Of a DNA stretch of 64,000 nucleotides, positions 43,101-53,226 are shown piece by piece; within the stretch, counting starts at the first letter, position 1, and each line of letters starts with the position of its first letter. Origin of the DNA: Symsagittifera roscoffensis (Eukaryota; Xenacoelomorpha; Acoela; Convolutidae). The stretch lies in the NCBI RefSeq assembly GCF_963678635.1, contig NC_087069.1, positions 5,499,472-5,563,471 on the forward strand. The letters are read 5' to 3'. Both the position numbers and the translations under genes were made by a program. The notes beneath the pieces were generated by a model. The model did not search any database. It saw only the letters and a list, made by a program, of their open reading frames with translations, and was not told where the DNA came from.

Positions 43101-46100
43101 AAATCTAGTCCATCAGTTTCTATATTGAAAGGTCATTTTAATTCTTAACAAAATAGACCTTTAAACAATTTTCTGTACTTATGGAATGGCATGAAAAGTT
43201 TATAATTAGAAATTTTTTCCATTTAGGAAAAATTTTTGATTCGCCCTTTTGGTCATCCTGGGTAGTTTCTTTTTCTATGAAAAGCCTTCTTGCACCTTCT
43301 TGCCTTGAGTTTTTCTACAACAAAAAGTTTTCTTGACAACTGACTTATCTCAGTTTCGTAGCTTTGATGAGTCAAAAACAGCTTGGACAAACGACAAAAG
43401 TGACGTTTTTTTTTCAAAAATGGGGATCTAAGCGCAAAGTACAGTCATGCTATCACATTCTGTTTGTAGACGTACACATAGATTTCAAATGTTCTTATTT
43501 CTGTTCCGACCTCTGTAGATATTTCACATGAAGAACTACGGCGTAGTGCGGTTTTTGCACGATTTGAGAAACTTCAAAGAAAGTCTAGAAGGTTGAAACA
43601 GTCGTGATATAATATTGGAGGTCTGTCATTCGTGGTTTAGAATAAAAAAATCGTACTTTTGAGAAAACGATGGTATGACATCGTACTTTTTAATGGACTT
43701 CATAATTAAGACTTTTACAGAAAAATTTTCTTGGATTTTAAAAAAAAAAAGACTTTTAGTAAATGAAAAAATGTCCTTCTTATCTTTCCTGTTTTTTTTT
43801 CACTGACGTATTAGCCTTAATCAATCTTACAGATTATTATGCAAATGATCCTTTTTTCACCGCTCGTGAAAAAACTCAGCTTTTGAAAATTGTAAAAGCA
43901 GCAAAAACAAAAGCGGGAAACGTGAAGAACGCACTTAGCTTTTTATGTGTTGATCTGCGCTTAGAGGAAATATGGTTTGAATAATATTTTAATTTTCCTA
44001 ACCTGTCTGTGAGTTCTGAGCGACTATGGAGGTGCAGACGGAGAATAGTTCGTAGAAGATGTTGTACACCACCACTCTGCCCAGCTTAACTCCAGACACT
44101 TCAGAGATGCCCTCGATCTCCTCCCTGCAACCAAAAAAAAACAGAAATTTATTGTTTGTTATGCAACTCAAAACATCCAAAACTGTCAATTGATCAGCAT
44201 CTCGTTTTTCGCACAAAAATCCAAGATTCAATACCGCTGGCATCATTTTAAACCAAAAAAATTCGAAAACACTGATTCAATTACAAAAAAAGAGGACTTT
44301 TGGACCTAACAGAAGAAATGTTTCTCAAAACGCTGCCCAAAGTTAGCATAGTTAGCATAAAAAATATTTCATGATCGCCAACGTTTATGACAATAAACCA
44401 CATCACAAAGAAAACAAAAAAAATGTGATTACAAAATTATCCTAATATTTGAACAATTTTTACAATTAGCGGGCTAGTGAAACAATCTCGAGTGAGCTGC
44501 GTGACATGGGAAAACAATGCGGAAAGATATGTTTCAGTTAAGGCCAACAAGATTGCTTTAGATCAGGTTCAAGCTATTGTTTTAAATATTAAAATTGGTC
44601 CGAAAGCTCGCTAGTCGTAAGCACCTTAGTCCGAGTTTTTTTTAAGAAAATGTCTCAAACTTGTTCAATTTTACATTGCTGCTGAGAATAACTGTGACAT
44701 GTTCCTACAGTCTCCATAACACCATAAGTAAACTTTTGTTTTAAATTTTTGGCATTATCTGGACAAATCAATAAATTTTTGAATTTTTTTTTGAGTCATT
44801 ACGAGGCCAAACTGTGGTTTTTGGGAAACGTGAGCAGATTCCGCTACAAGGACACCCCTTTGTTCTTCTTTTGTTCTTTCATTTGCTTTGATTGTTTCGA
44901 CAAATGTTGAACATAATAAAAGACCTGTCCCTGGAATCCAGGAACATACAGACACAAAAATGTGCGCCTATCCAGAGCACAGTTTGGCCTCATAATGGGT
45001 GTGAGCGCTTGTAAAAATAAGAAACTAAATTTTTTTTCTCCATTTCTAAACCATTCAAACAAGTCATGGATCTCTTTAACTATTCCCCGCCCCTTTGCAA
45101 AAAGGGGAGATTGGTTTCTAGGTAAATAACTTACATATGATTAATCGCTGAACATTTTTTATGGGGGGGGGGGGAGGGGCAATTCGTTATTTGGTACTCT
45201 AGGGGTGGGAGAATAGTTTAAGAGATGCCAAATTCTTTGCTGATTGTTAAAAAAGAGGAGACTGAACTTAATATCATGTGAAATTTATAGAAATTTACCT
45301 TCGTTATATTGGAAAATCTTAAATTAATTCGAAACCAGTTGGTTTTCAAAGTTAGATTTTCTCCTTTTCTCTTTTCAAAAAGATTTTCCCTTTTTCAATT
45401 GCGCCACTTTTCTAATTTTTTCAAATTTTTTTAATATTGTAAAATAAAATCTAAAATAAAAGCAAAGGATGATAGACGAAGTATGGCTAGTTGAACTGTG
45501 AGCGCCAGAATCAGAAAAAAGAGCTTTGTTTTTTTTTTTCACTTTAGTTCCTTCGTATCTGTTTTCATTTATCAACAAAATGAAAAGATGGTTCCAAATG
45601 AGTCCTACCTGTATTCCTTGGGGAATTTGAGTACTAAAGTGGGAAGTACATCATCTATGATCTTGAGAATGGTGCCACTGGGGTCGACCAAGTTCAACAG
45701 ATGCAGCAGTTGGTCAACCAGGTCATTGATTGGATCCTTGTAAGTTGTTATGATCTCTGTCCACCTGAGAAAGTTTTAATCCAATTTGTTGTAAATTGAA
45801 TCAGTAGCATCCCTAGGTTAATATTACACACATGTTGCAGAAAAAATTCAACTCTTACATTGAAAAATCTTGCTAGAATCTTGTATGATTGTGTATTTCA
45901 AACGTATTAGGGGGTATTAGTCGTGACTTTTTTTTGAACTTTCAGAAAACACAAAAACTAAATTATCGCAAAATATCAGACTTTTTTAAAATAAAAAAAT
46001 TCTTTCTTTTGTTAAAATTCAAACAAATATTCATGAAATTGACAATATAACCACTTTTCCACGACATATTTGACATTTCAGAGTCTCAAAAAGAAGTCGC

Positions 46101-46354
46101 TGAATAAGTTTGGAAAAAAAACATCTTTTTACAATGGATCAGCTGACAATTGCAAGTACTCATATGATTTTATGAAATTGTCACCTGGTACGTGGGGACG
46201 CATCCAGATCAATTTGGAACCAGGGCAGTTTGAACTGTTCAAGAGGGGGGTACGCCTCAGTCTCGCAGCCATACTGTGGGCTGGGGTCAGGAATAGATCC
46301 GTCCCCTGTTGACAATAAAACTAACACTGCTAAACTAAGAAGACGGTATTTCAT
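40013..46354 (-). CDS. ASAH1: Acid ceramidase (N-acylsphingosine amidohydrolase) gene, exons 1-5, partial
   Basis: Five exons with GT-AG borders and matching phases: 46354-46185, 45764-45609, 44124-44003, 40939-40738, 40149-40013. The product begins with a signal peptide, then CETEAYPP and PWFQIDLDASPR (alpha-subunit start), and in exon 3 YNIFYELFSVCTSIVAQ. There the Cys (about residue 139) is the N-terminal nucleophile created by self-cleavage in this family. Exon 4 holds ARNLDFGLFMGW with the catalytic Arg and Asp, then SSFAGYVGTLNG. The lysosomal enzyme hydrolyses ceramide to sphingosine and fatty acid. Wording around the nucleophile is closer to acid ceramidase than to its relative NAAA. 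Exon 5 has an apparent one-base insertion between NERF and YWRGG. The last third of the protein (roughly 170 residues) is missing; the N-gap lies just beyond. Confidence 0.88.
40738..40939 (-). CDS. ASAH1: Acid ceramidase exon 4
   Basis: Acceptor ATCCAG before 40939, donor GTTCAG at 40737, a weak but usable 5' splice site. Encodes HARNLDFGLFMGWDLETHTW and SSFAGYVGTL. Confidence 0.87.
40990..41350. repeat. Diverged tandem duplication in ceramidase intron 3
   Basis: GATTATGATTAGCTTCAGAG / GGCTATGATTTGCTTCAGAG and GTTCTCCTGTGGGAAGGAAA / GTTCTCCTGTGAAAAGGAAA recur with an offset of about 150-200 bp. Confidence 0.75.
42560..43270. repeat. Diverged copy of the 36.3-36.8-kb repeat, in ceramidase intron 3
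   Basis: Shares GTGCCTTGATCAATG, GTCGTCCAACCTTTG and CACTTGTGTTCGGTT blocks in the same order with 36340-36545, and a degraded ATTTTCTGTACTTATGGAAT. Confidence 0.7.
43763..43984 (+). other. 73-codon frame inside ceramidase intron 3
   Basis: An ATG-started plus-strand frame, KCPSYLSCFFF at its start, then a charged helical stretch (AREKTQLLKIVKAAKTKAG) ending in EEIWFE. It ends just 18 bases before exon 3 on the opposite strand. It is one of the few intronic frames with protein-like composition. No family is recognised. Confidence 0.25.
44003..44124 (-). CDS. ASAH1: Acid ceramidase exon 3 with nucleophile Cys
   Basis: Acceptor TTGCAG before 44124, donor GT at 44002. Encodes EEIEGISEVSGVKLG and YELFSVCTSIVAQ; the Val-Cys bond is the expected self-cleavage site. 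Confidence 0.9.
45160..45185. repeat. Poly-G run in ceramidase intron 2
   Basis: About 11 G with a short interruption, within an otherwise AT-rich intron. Confidence 0.8.
45609..45764 (-). CDS. ASAH1: Acid ceramidase exon 2
   Basis: Acceptor TTTCTCAG before 45764, donor GT at 45608. Encodes the Trp after R and the DPSGTILKIIDDVLP segment, aligning with the alpha-subunit helix region of the family. Confidence 0.85.
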
Positions 46355-47030
46355 CGCTATTACTTCAAAAGTTATGAATTATAACTCAGAACTTGTTTTG
46401 TCGTTGCATTGGTCAATTGACTTGAGATAAGCTTTGTACCACTAACTATGTACAGTGCGATAAATGGTATAATTTGAACTTGTTCTGTAAGTTTTGTTAT
46501 TGTTTGACAAATAAGTAGTAGTACGGCCTAATGACATTCTTCGTTTTGTTATTCGCGTTTTGAAATGAAGGTAAGACACATTTTCAAACCTCTTTCTCTA
46601 AGGTTGCCATCATCTGACTACACATAAGGTGCGCATCAGGGCAAAACCCCGAAAACTCCTAATGGCTAACCCACTTTTGGAGAAAAAAGAAAAGTTTCAA
46701 AGAAGTATTATACAACTATGGAAAATCCTCGTACGTAGTATCAAGTACACAAACCGATCAAATGTGTGTCTATTAAAGCAGTTTTCACAAAACTGAGCTT
46801 CAATTTAATAATATCGTTTATTATCTAGTCGCTGTGCACATTTATTTCATAGGCGAAGCGGAAACTTACAAAACCTCTAACGTTTATCAAAAAATTGATA
46901 ATTTACATTTTTGTGAATCACTTATTTATTTATAGCACAAGGCAACAGTGTCTTTCAGACTAAAAAAAATCATATCAACCATCTGCTCAAACCCTAAGTG
47001 ACATGCCGAAGAAACTAGGGTAACTGAACA
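45835..47030. repeat. Right arm of the large inverted repeat
   Basis: Partner of 37950-39682. It contains ceramidase exon 1 and its promoter-proximal flank and lacks the S insertion. Its outer end (GGCAACAGTGTCTTTCAGAC, GACATGCCGAAGAAACTAGG) is also the start of the 1.3-kb duplication that follows. Confidence 0.85.
46185..46354 (-). CDS. ASAH1: Acid ceramidase exon 1
   Basis: ATG at 46354-46352, signal peptide, CETEAYPP...DASPR; ends ACCAG with GT donor at 46184-46183 (phase 2). Confidence 0.85.
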
Positions 47031-48245
47031 ACTGCCTGGCCGAGGTGTGCGACTCATGTTGCGACCAAAATCTGTCGCCGAAATGGACTTTCTGCGACGG
47101 AAATTTCATCATATCGCAAGAAGTTTGAGTCGCACTAAGTCGCAACATAGCTAATTTCGGTCGCGTAAAGTTGCAACTTAGCTATTTTGGGTCGCACAAA
47201 GTCGTAAATTAGCTAATTTGGGTCGCTAAATGTCGTAATATAGCTAACTTGGGTCGCACAAAGTCGCGACATAGCTAATTTGTGTCGCTCAAAGTCGCAG
47301 CATAGCTAAATTGGGTCGCGCAAAGTCACAACATACGTCGCGCAAAGTCGCATCATGGGTCGCGCAAAGTCGCAAATTGGGTTGCATAGAGCTTAAGTAA
47401 GGTAACTGTTGTCGGATTTTTTTTTGCTTGCATAAGCGTTATACAGATGCAGATTGCAAAATCAACCAGTGTACATGATTTTTTAATGTGCAGTTAGCTA
47501 GATCAACACTTGGTTGAAATTTTTTTACTCAGTCGAACAGTCAATACAAGTTTTCTCGATCGAAACGCTTCGGGTTCGAAAAAAATTCTGGATCAAATTC
47601 ATCCAAAATTTTTTCCTTGGTTGAACTCGGTCAAAATGTTCTTTCGCGGTCGAAATTGTTCTCGGTCGAAACAATTTTTTTTGTCGAACTCAGTCGAAAA
47701 ATTTTTCTTTGGTCAAAAACAATCGAAATATTTTGTCGCGGTAAAAATTTACATCGGTCGAAAACACTCCTCTGTCGAACTCGATCGAAACATAGACAGA
47801 TTGAGTCGAGTTGGTCAAAAATATCGAGCCTGGCTCGAGACGGTCGAAACACGCCATTTTTTGGTCGACTCGGACGAAAAATAAATTGTAAACCTCGACT
47901 CTAAAAAGCGATCTAAATCGCGCAAATCACTTTGTTCGCGCAAAATCGCAGCATACTGTTTTTGAATCGCAAAATATTTTTTAGTCGGCCGAAATTGCGC
48001 AAATATTAATCGCGCAAAATTGCAACTTACCCATTTTGAGTCGTAACGATTGCAACATAATTTTTTTGTGTCGCGCAAATCTCAACTTATCTGTTCTGGG
48101 TCGCGCAAAGTCGCGCAAACGTTTTGGTCGCACAAAGTCGCAACATGCGCATTTTGATTCGCAAGTTTACAAAACATCTACTGTCGACAAAAATTTTGAA
48201 AAGTACGTTTTTGTGAATCAATTTAGAAAAAAACACTTATTTTTT
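46895..48245. repeat. GTCGC minisatellite complex, duplication unit 1
   Basis: Begins near TAGCACAAGGCAACAGTGTC. It contains about ten degenerate copies of GTCGC(A/G)CAAAGTCGCAACAT...AGCTAATTTGG (about 38 bp, 47080-47390), then a GGTCGAAA-rich block (47510-47870), then sparser GTCGC words. Confidence 0.85.
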
Positions 48246-49960
48246 TATAGCACAGGGCAACAGTGTATTTCAGACTTAAAAAAAATCATATCAACCATCT
48301 GCTCAAACCCTAAGTGATATGCCGAAGAAATTAGGTTAACTGAACAACCGCCCGGGCCGAAGTCAAAATGTGTCGCCAAAATGGACTTTCTGCGACGGAA
48401 TTTCATCAGATCGCAGAAAAGTTGAGTCGCACTAAGTCGCAACATAGCTAATTTTGGTCGCGTAAAATCGCGAGATAGCTAATTTGGGTCGCTAAATGAC
48501 GTATTATAGCTAAACTGGGTCGCACAAAGTCGCGACATAGCTAATTTGTGCCGCTCAAAGTCGCAGCATAGCTAATTTGGGTCGCTCAAAGTCGCAACAT
48601 GGGTTGCACAGAGTCGCAACATATCTAATTGGGGTCGCGCAAAGTCACTGCATGGGTCTCGCAAAGTCGCAACATACGTCGCGCAAAGTCGCATTATGGG
48701 TCGCGCAAAGTCGCAAACTAGGTTGCGCAAAGTCGCAAATTGGGTTGCGAAAAGCTTAAGTAATGGTACTGTTCTCGGATTTATTTTCGCTTGCATCAGC
48801 GTAATTAAGATGCAGTTCGCAAAATCAGCCAGTAGTTGTGTACTTTTTATTGTGCAGTTAGCTAGATGAACAAATACAGGACCGCCACTTGGTCGAAAAG
48901 TTTTTGCTCGGTTGAACAGTCATCATAAATTTTTCTCGATCGAAACGCTTCCTGTTCGAAAAAATTCCGGGTCGGACTCAGTCGGAATGTTTTTTCAGGG
49001 TTGAACACAGTCAAAATGTTTTTTCGCGGTCGAAATTTTTCTCGGTCGAAACAATTTTTGGTCGAACTCAGTCGAAAAGTTTTTCTTTGGTCAAAAACAA
49101 ATATTTTGTCGCGGTCAAAACTCACATCGGTCGAAAAAAACTCCTCTGGTGAACTCGATCGAAACATAGACAGCTTGAGTCGAGTTGGTCAAAACATATC
49201 GAGCCTGGCTCGAGACGGTCGAAACACGCCGTTTTTTCGTCGTCTCAGGCGAAACATAAATTGTAAACCTCGACCTTAAAATGCGATCTAAAATGCGCAA
49301 ATCACTTTGTTCGTGCAAAATCGCAACATACTGTTTTTGAATCGCAAAATGTTTTTAGTCGGCCGAGTTCGCGCAAATATTTCAATCGTGCAAAATTGCA
49401 ACTAATCCATATTGAGTTGCAATAGTCGCAGCATACCTTTTTGGGTTTTGGGTCGCGTAAAATCGCAACATGTCTGTTTTGAGTCACGCAAGTCGCGCGA
49501 TTATTTTGGTCCTGCAAAGTCTAAACACACCCATATTGAGTCGCAATTGTCGCAACATACCTTTTTGGGTTGCGTAAAGTCGCAACATATATGTTTTGGG
49601 TCGCGCAAAGTCGCGCAAATGTTTCGGTCGCACAAAGTCGCAACATGCCCATTTTGAGTCGCAATGGTCGCAACATACATTTTTTGGGTCGCAGAAAGTC
49701 GCAGTACATCTGTTTTTGGTCGCGCAATGTCGCGCAAACATTTCGGTCGCTCAAAGTCGCAACCTGCCCATTTTGAGTCGCAATTGTCGCAACATACGTT
49801 TTTGGATCGCGCAAATTAGCAAAAAATTCTTCGGTGGCACAAAGTTGCAATATGCCCATTTTGAGTCGCAATGGTAGCAAAATATCTTATTTGGGTCGCA
49901 ATGGTCGCAACATACCCATTTTCAGTCGCAATGGTCGCAATATAAGTACCCAACCTCGAC
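48246..49960. repeat. GTCGC minisatellite complex, duplication unit 2
   Basis: The same order of blocks as unit 1, offset by about 1314-1360 bp (CAGGGCAACAGTGTATTTCA at 48252; TTCGCTTGCATCAGCG at about 48785). It ends in a further array 49400-49940 of GTCGC(A/G)AC...CATTTTGAGTCGCAATGGTC units with a period of about 130 bp (49510-49920). CpG-rich compared with its surroundings. Confidence 0.85.
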
Positions 49961-50004
49961 CCGGCTGTTCAACTCGTATTTCTTTTAAACTATTAACATG
50001 CACA

Positions 50005-50285
50005 TGTTGGCCCGCACCGAGCGTCCATGGGTTCTAAACGATTATAATGGGTTCCTGAGACAAAAATAATCCATTATAATTCATCACTCATGTAAATTTC
50101 AGACTACAAAATCAAATATAGTTTCATTATAATCGATTTTTTTTTTGAAAAAGAAAACAGTCCATTATAATCCATCATAATTGATTATATTCAATAATTT
50201 TTGTCACTGAAATAAATTTTTTGTCAAGATATCCCATGTACAACTATAATCAAGCGACAATTATTAACTTCAGTATTTTTCGAAG
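50005..50285. mobile_element. Degraded fragment related to family M
   Basis: Contains GGCCCGCACCGAGCGTCC, resembling the M terminus, and several ATTATAATCGATT / CCATTATAATCCATCATAAT words like the M subterminal repeats. It lacks the rest of the element. Confidence 0.4.
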
Positions 50286-50462
50286 CATTTTTGCATTCTA
50301 GCACAAGGTTTTTTGATTTTTCAGGTTTCATCTGGCTCCTTTTCTCTGATTTTTTCAGCCGACCAAGAGACTAAAGGTCGACTGAAAAAGTCAGAGGAAA
50401 TGAGCCAGATGAGTTATGATAAAATCAAAAAACCTTGTGTTAGAATGCGAAAAATGCTTCGA
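50285..50462. repeat. Palindrome, arms about 80 bp, short loop
   Basis: CGAAGCATTTTTGCATTCTA...CACAAGGTTTTTTGATTTT... at the left pairs with ...AAAATCAAAAAACCTTGTGT...GAATGCGAAAAATGCTTCG at the right. The inner part TCTGATTTTTTCAGCCGACC pairs with GGTCGACTGAAAAAGTCAGA, with AAGAGACTAAA between. A single diverged arm exists at 37595-37700. Confidence 0.9.
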
Positions 50463-51454
50463 AACAAACTGAAACAAATTTTGCCTTATCGGAGGTACCA
50501 CTTTACTAATAAAAAAATCTAATCTGAAATTGCGATAGTTCTAGTTCCAGATCGAAAAAAAAGCTTTCATGTCATAGACGGGTCCACGTTTTCTGTATCA
50601 TTAGCAAAAACATATTTAATTTTTTGCAACACTTTGGAAGTAATTCCCAGCCAGATTTCGCAAAGTTAATAGAAACTAAAAATGAAAAAAGAAAAACTCA
50701 ACCTTGCCTAAATTGCCGCTTTTTTCTTTTTACTTTTAAATTAAATATATTCCTAGGAAAAAAGAGTCTTTCGGTAACTTTACTTCGCCATGTTTGTTCC
50801 GACCACTGAAAGGTAGATGGAGTTTTGATTTCCTGTGTTATTTAATTTTTAGTTATTTAAAATCAGTTACCTAAAAACAACAAATTGGGTTGTTTTTCAA
50901 TTCTTTTTGAAGCAAAAATTAAAACTCGTTCAGTTTTGAAGTTTTCGGCAACAAAAAATACAATAAAATCTCGGTGTCGTGAAAAAGACACGGTGTTTTG
51001 GCAGATTTTTTGGCTTCTTTGAGCTATTAAACGCAATTGTTTGGAAAAATATTAGTGATACTAGAACAGTTTTAATTTTCACATAAATCTTTTAAAACAA
51101 TACGAAAGTTGCGTTTTTTAACTCCAAGGTTATGAAAGTTGCGTTTTTTAGAAAGAAAGTTTTTTAAAAACATTAATATAACAAACGTTGCTCATAATTC
51201 TTGTTTTTTTGTTCATTTTCAATTCTCGAAAAAAACTGTATTCAGCTGTATTTGATTAAACAAGGTAGTCAGCTTCCAATATTTTCCTCCCATAGTACCA
51301 CAGAAAACGCACGTTGCTTTAAATCAGTGTTCACTTTATCGCGAAATTGAATTTTTTGTTTAATTTTTTTGGGATATTTTTTTACTTTTTCTTAATTTAC
51401 TATTTTCTTATTGATTTGATTTTTTTGATAGATGCATTCCCTTTTTCGCTTTAT
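50463..51454. other. Intergenic, no gene recognised
   Basis: AT-rich. A duplicated TATGAAAGTTGCGTTTTTTA occurs near 51105-51150. Partly similar to 36.9-37.5 kb in the reverse sense. Confidence 0.4.
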
Positions 51455-53226
51455 ACAATCAAAAAACTTGGTTTTCCAACGGCCAAAAATGAAAAAGTTT
51501 CGGATTGAGCTTGGTTTTCAAGCAAAATTGATTTTTTAGGTGACCTTGAGCCGAATTTTCTGTCTGAAAAACTAGTTTTTGCATGTAAAAATTGCCTGAT
51601 AAAGCTCATATGCTCTTTTCAATTCTTTTAGTCTGTCCGAACGTTTTGCTACTTATTATATCTATTTAAGTTTATTTTGAAGGGCAGAATTATTTCAGAA
51701 ATTTAATACTTAAACCGTTCAATTTGTTGAAAGCAAATATTTTAATAATTTTGCACAATTGTTTTTTCTACTTGTCAAATCATGTGATGAAAATTAACAA
51801 TAAACACATATTTGAATGGTTTATTTTGCTTACGACTGTATATAGCTCACGATACTTTCTGTACTATGTTCGCACCAAACTCAATTAGAAAGTTGTCCTT
51901 GTTTACATATATAAGCCGCCAATTTGAGTTTCAAACCAATGCGACTGAAATTGCTTACTATTTTTGTTTTAAGTCTGACAACTTATCATCGTCAGCATTT
52001 TTTTCCGATGTAGAAGGACTTTTACTGAATTGTAATTTTTTTCGACGCCAACTTTGTTGAACAATCAATGCCCTTTTGGTTTGGATGACGTATGATCTTC
52101 AACAATGTACTGTGAGTGTTTTAGTTTTAAATAACTTAAACTTTATATATAATTTTTAACAAAAATAACAAAAATTTTTTATAGTTTTTTTCGAAATAAA
52201 TCAATACTATAATGTTTTGGTTCGCAATATCTAGTCCTTTTAATTCTAAATTATCAATTTTTTTTACAATTAAAGAATAGTTTTTCTGTGATTTTTGTTT
52301 TGTTTAATGTTGGTGTTTTTGCAAATAAGTTGCTCACCTAATTTTTAACCTTGAACCGAAAGAAAATTGCGGTAAAATTGTTTTTCGTGATAAAAAACCT
52401 TTTTCAAAGTTCTCAATTGTTATAATTTGAATGGCTTGCTATCTAAATTATTGTAGTGAGTTATAATACAACTGATAATTTATTTGTGGTTTCACTATTT
52501 GTTCTTTAGTCATGGTTTTTTAGCTACAATTTTCTCAACATGAAAAAAATTTTTTTTATGATTCTTTTGATTCTCGTCTTTGAATTTGGATTAATAAATT
52601 GTTTGCATTTAATATAAAAATCAAATGATACAATAGCAGTGACCTTCTGAAATTTGAAAAGCGTAATAATTTTGCAGTTAACCCAGTGGTTTAAGATCAT
52701 TCTGCAATGAGATTTTAAAAAAAATTATGTGCCCTTCTACCTTTTTCTGGAACGAAAGTAATGAACTCACTAGGTGAAAGTATTTCTTCATTTTGGTTTG
52801 TGGGCAATAGGGATACTGGCTTGAAAATTTTTTCCGAGTATCAACAAGCTTTTGTCAAGTTTTCAGGTAAAGTTGATATTGAAGCACAAGGTCTGTCCTT
52901 GGATGATTTCTGACAAAGTTTTATCATATAAAAGTACGTCTGCGGTCAATTTGCTCACAAATTTATGTGAATATGCAACAGACTTTAGATTTCAGAAGGT
53001 TTTGAGAAAAATAACAGTTCTCAATTTGATTGTAGTTAACATTACGATTTAGATTTTGTTGTGAATTTTGATATTTGTTCGGAAAGAAAGAAAGAGTATT
53101 TTGTAAGGTCCAAACTGATATGTTCAAAACTTTTAATTTTCTAAATGAAAGCAAGTATCATTCTGGCCTGATATGAGACAATAGTAACGTAAAATAGTGT
53201 GCAACGTTTTTTTTGATTGAATTTTG
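51455..53226. repeat. Repeat family D, right-hand tandem unit 1
   Basis: Starts ACAATCAAAAAACTTGGTTT, runs through a Tc1/mariner-type half end (51630-51660) and the conserved TTGTTTACATATATAAGCCG block, and ends AATAGTGTGCAACG. The 52325-52840 segment is absent from unit 2 but present in the inverted copy near 31 kb. Confidence 0.85.

Noticed and set aside
46070-46430. Plus-strand frames over ceramidase exon 1, with similar minus-strand frames at 38548-38848
   Set aside because: They are antisense shadows; the opposite strand has ATG, signal peptide, family motif and splice donor.
37950-47030. Viewing the inverted arms as terminal repeats of a giant transposon
   Set aside because: The arms contain host exon 1 and its flank, have no shared terminal motif or target duplication that I can see, and the gap makes the structure uncertain.
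47080-47390. Regularly spaced GTCGC repeats resembling a CRISPR array
   Set aside because: Repeats are degenerate, spacers are themselves repetitive, no cas genes exist, and the genome is eukaryotic.
49484-49880. Overlapping minus-strand open frames with repeating peptides (ATLRDPK / ATIATQNG themes)
   Set aside because: They follow the GTCGC minisatellite, whose unit lacks stops in several frames; both strands and several frames are open at once, which marks composition, not coding.
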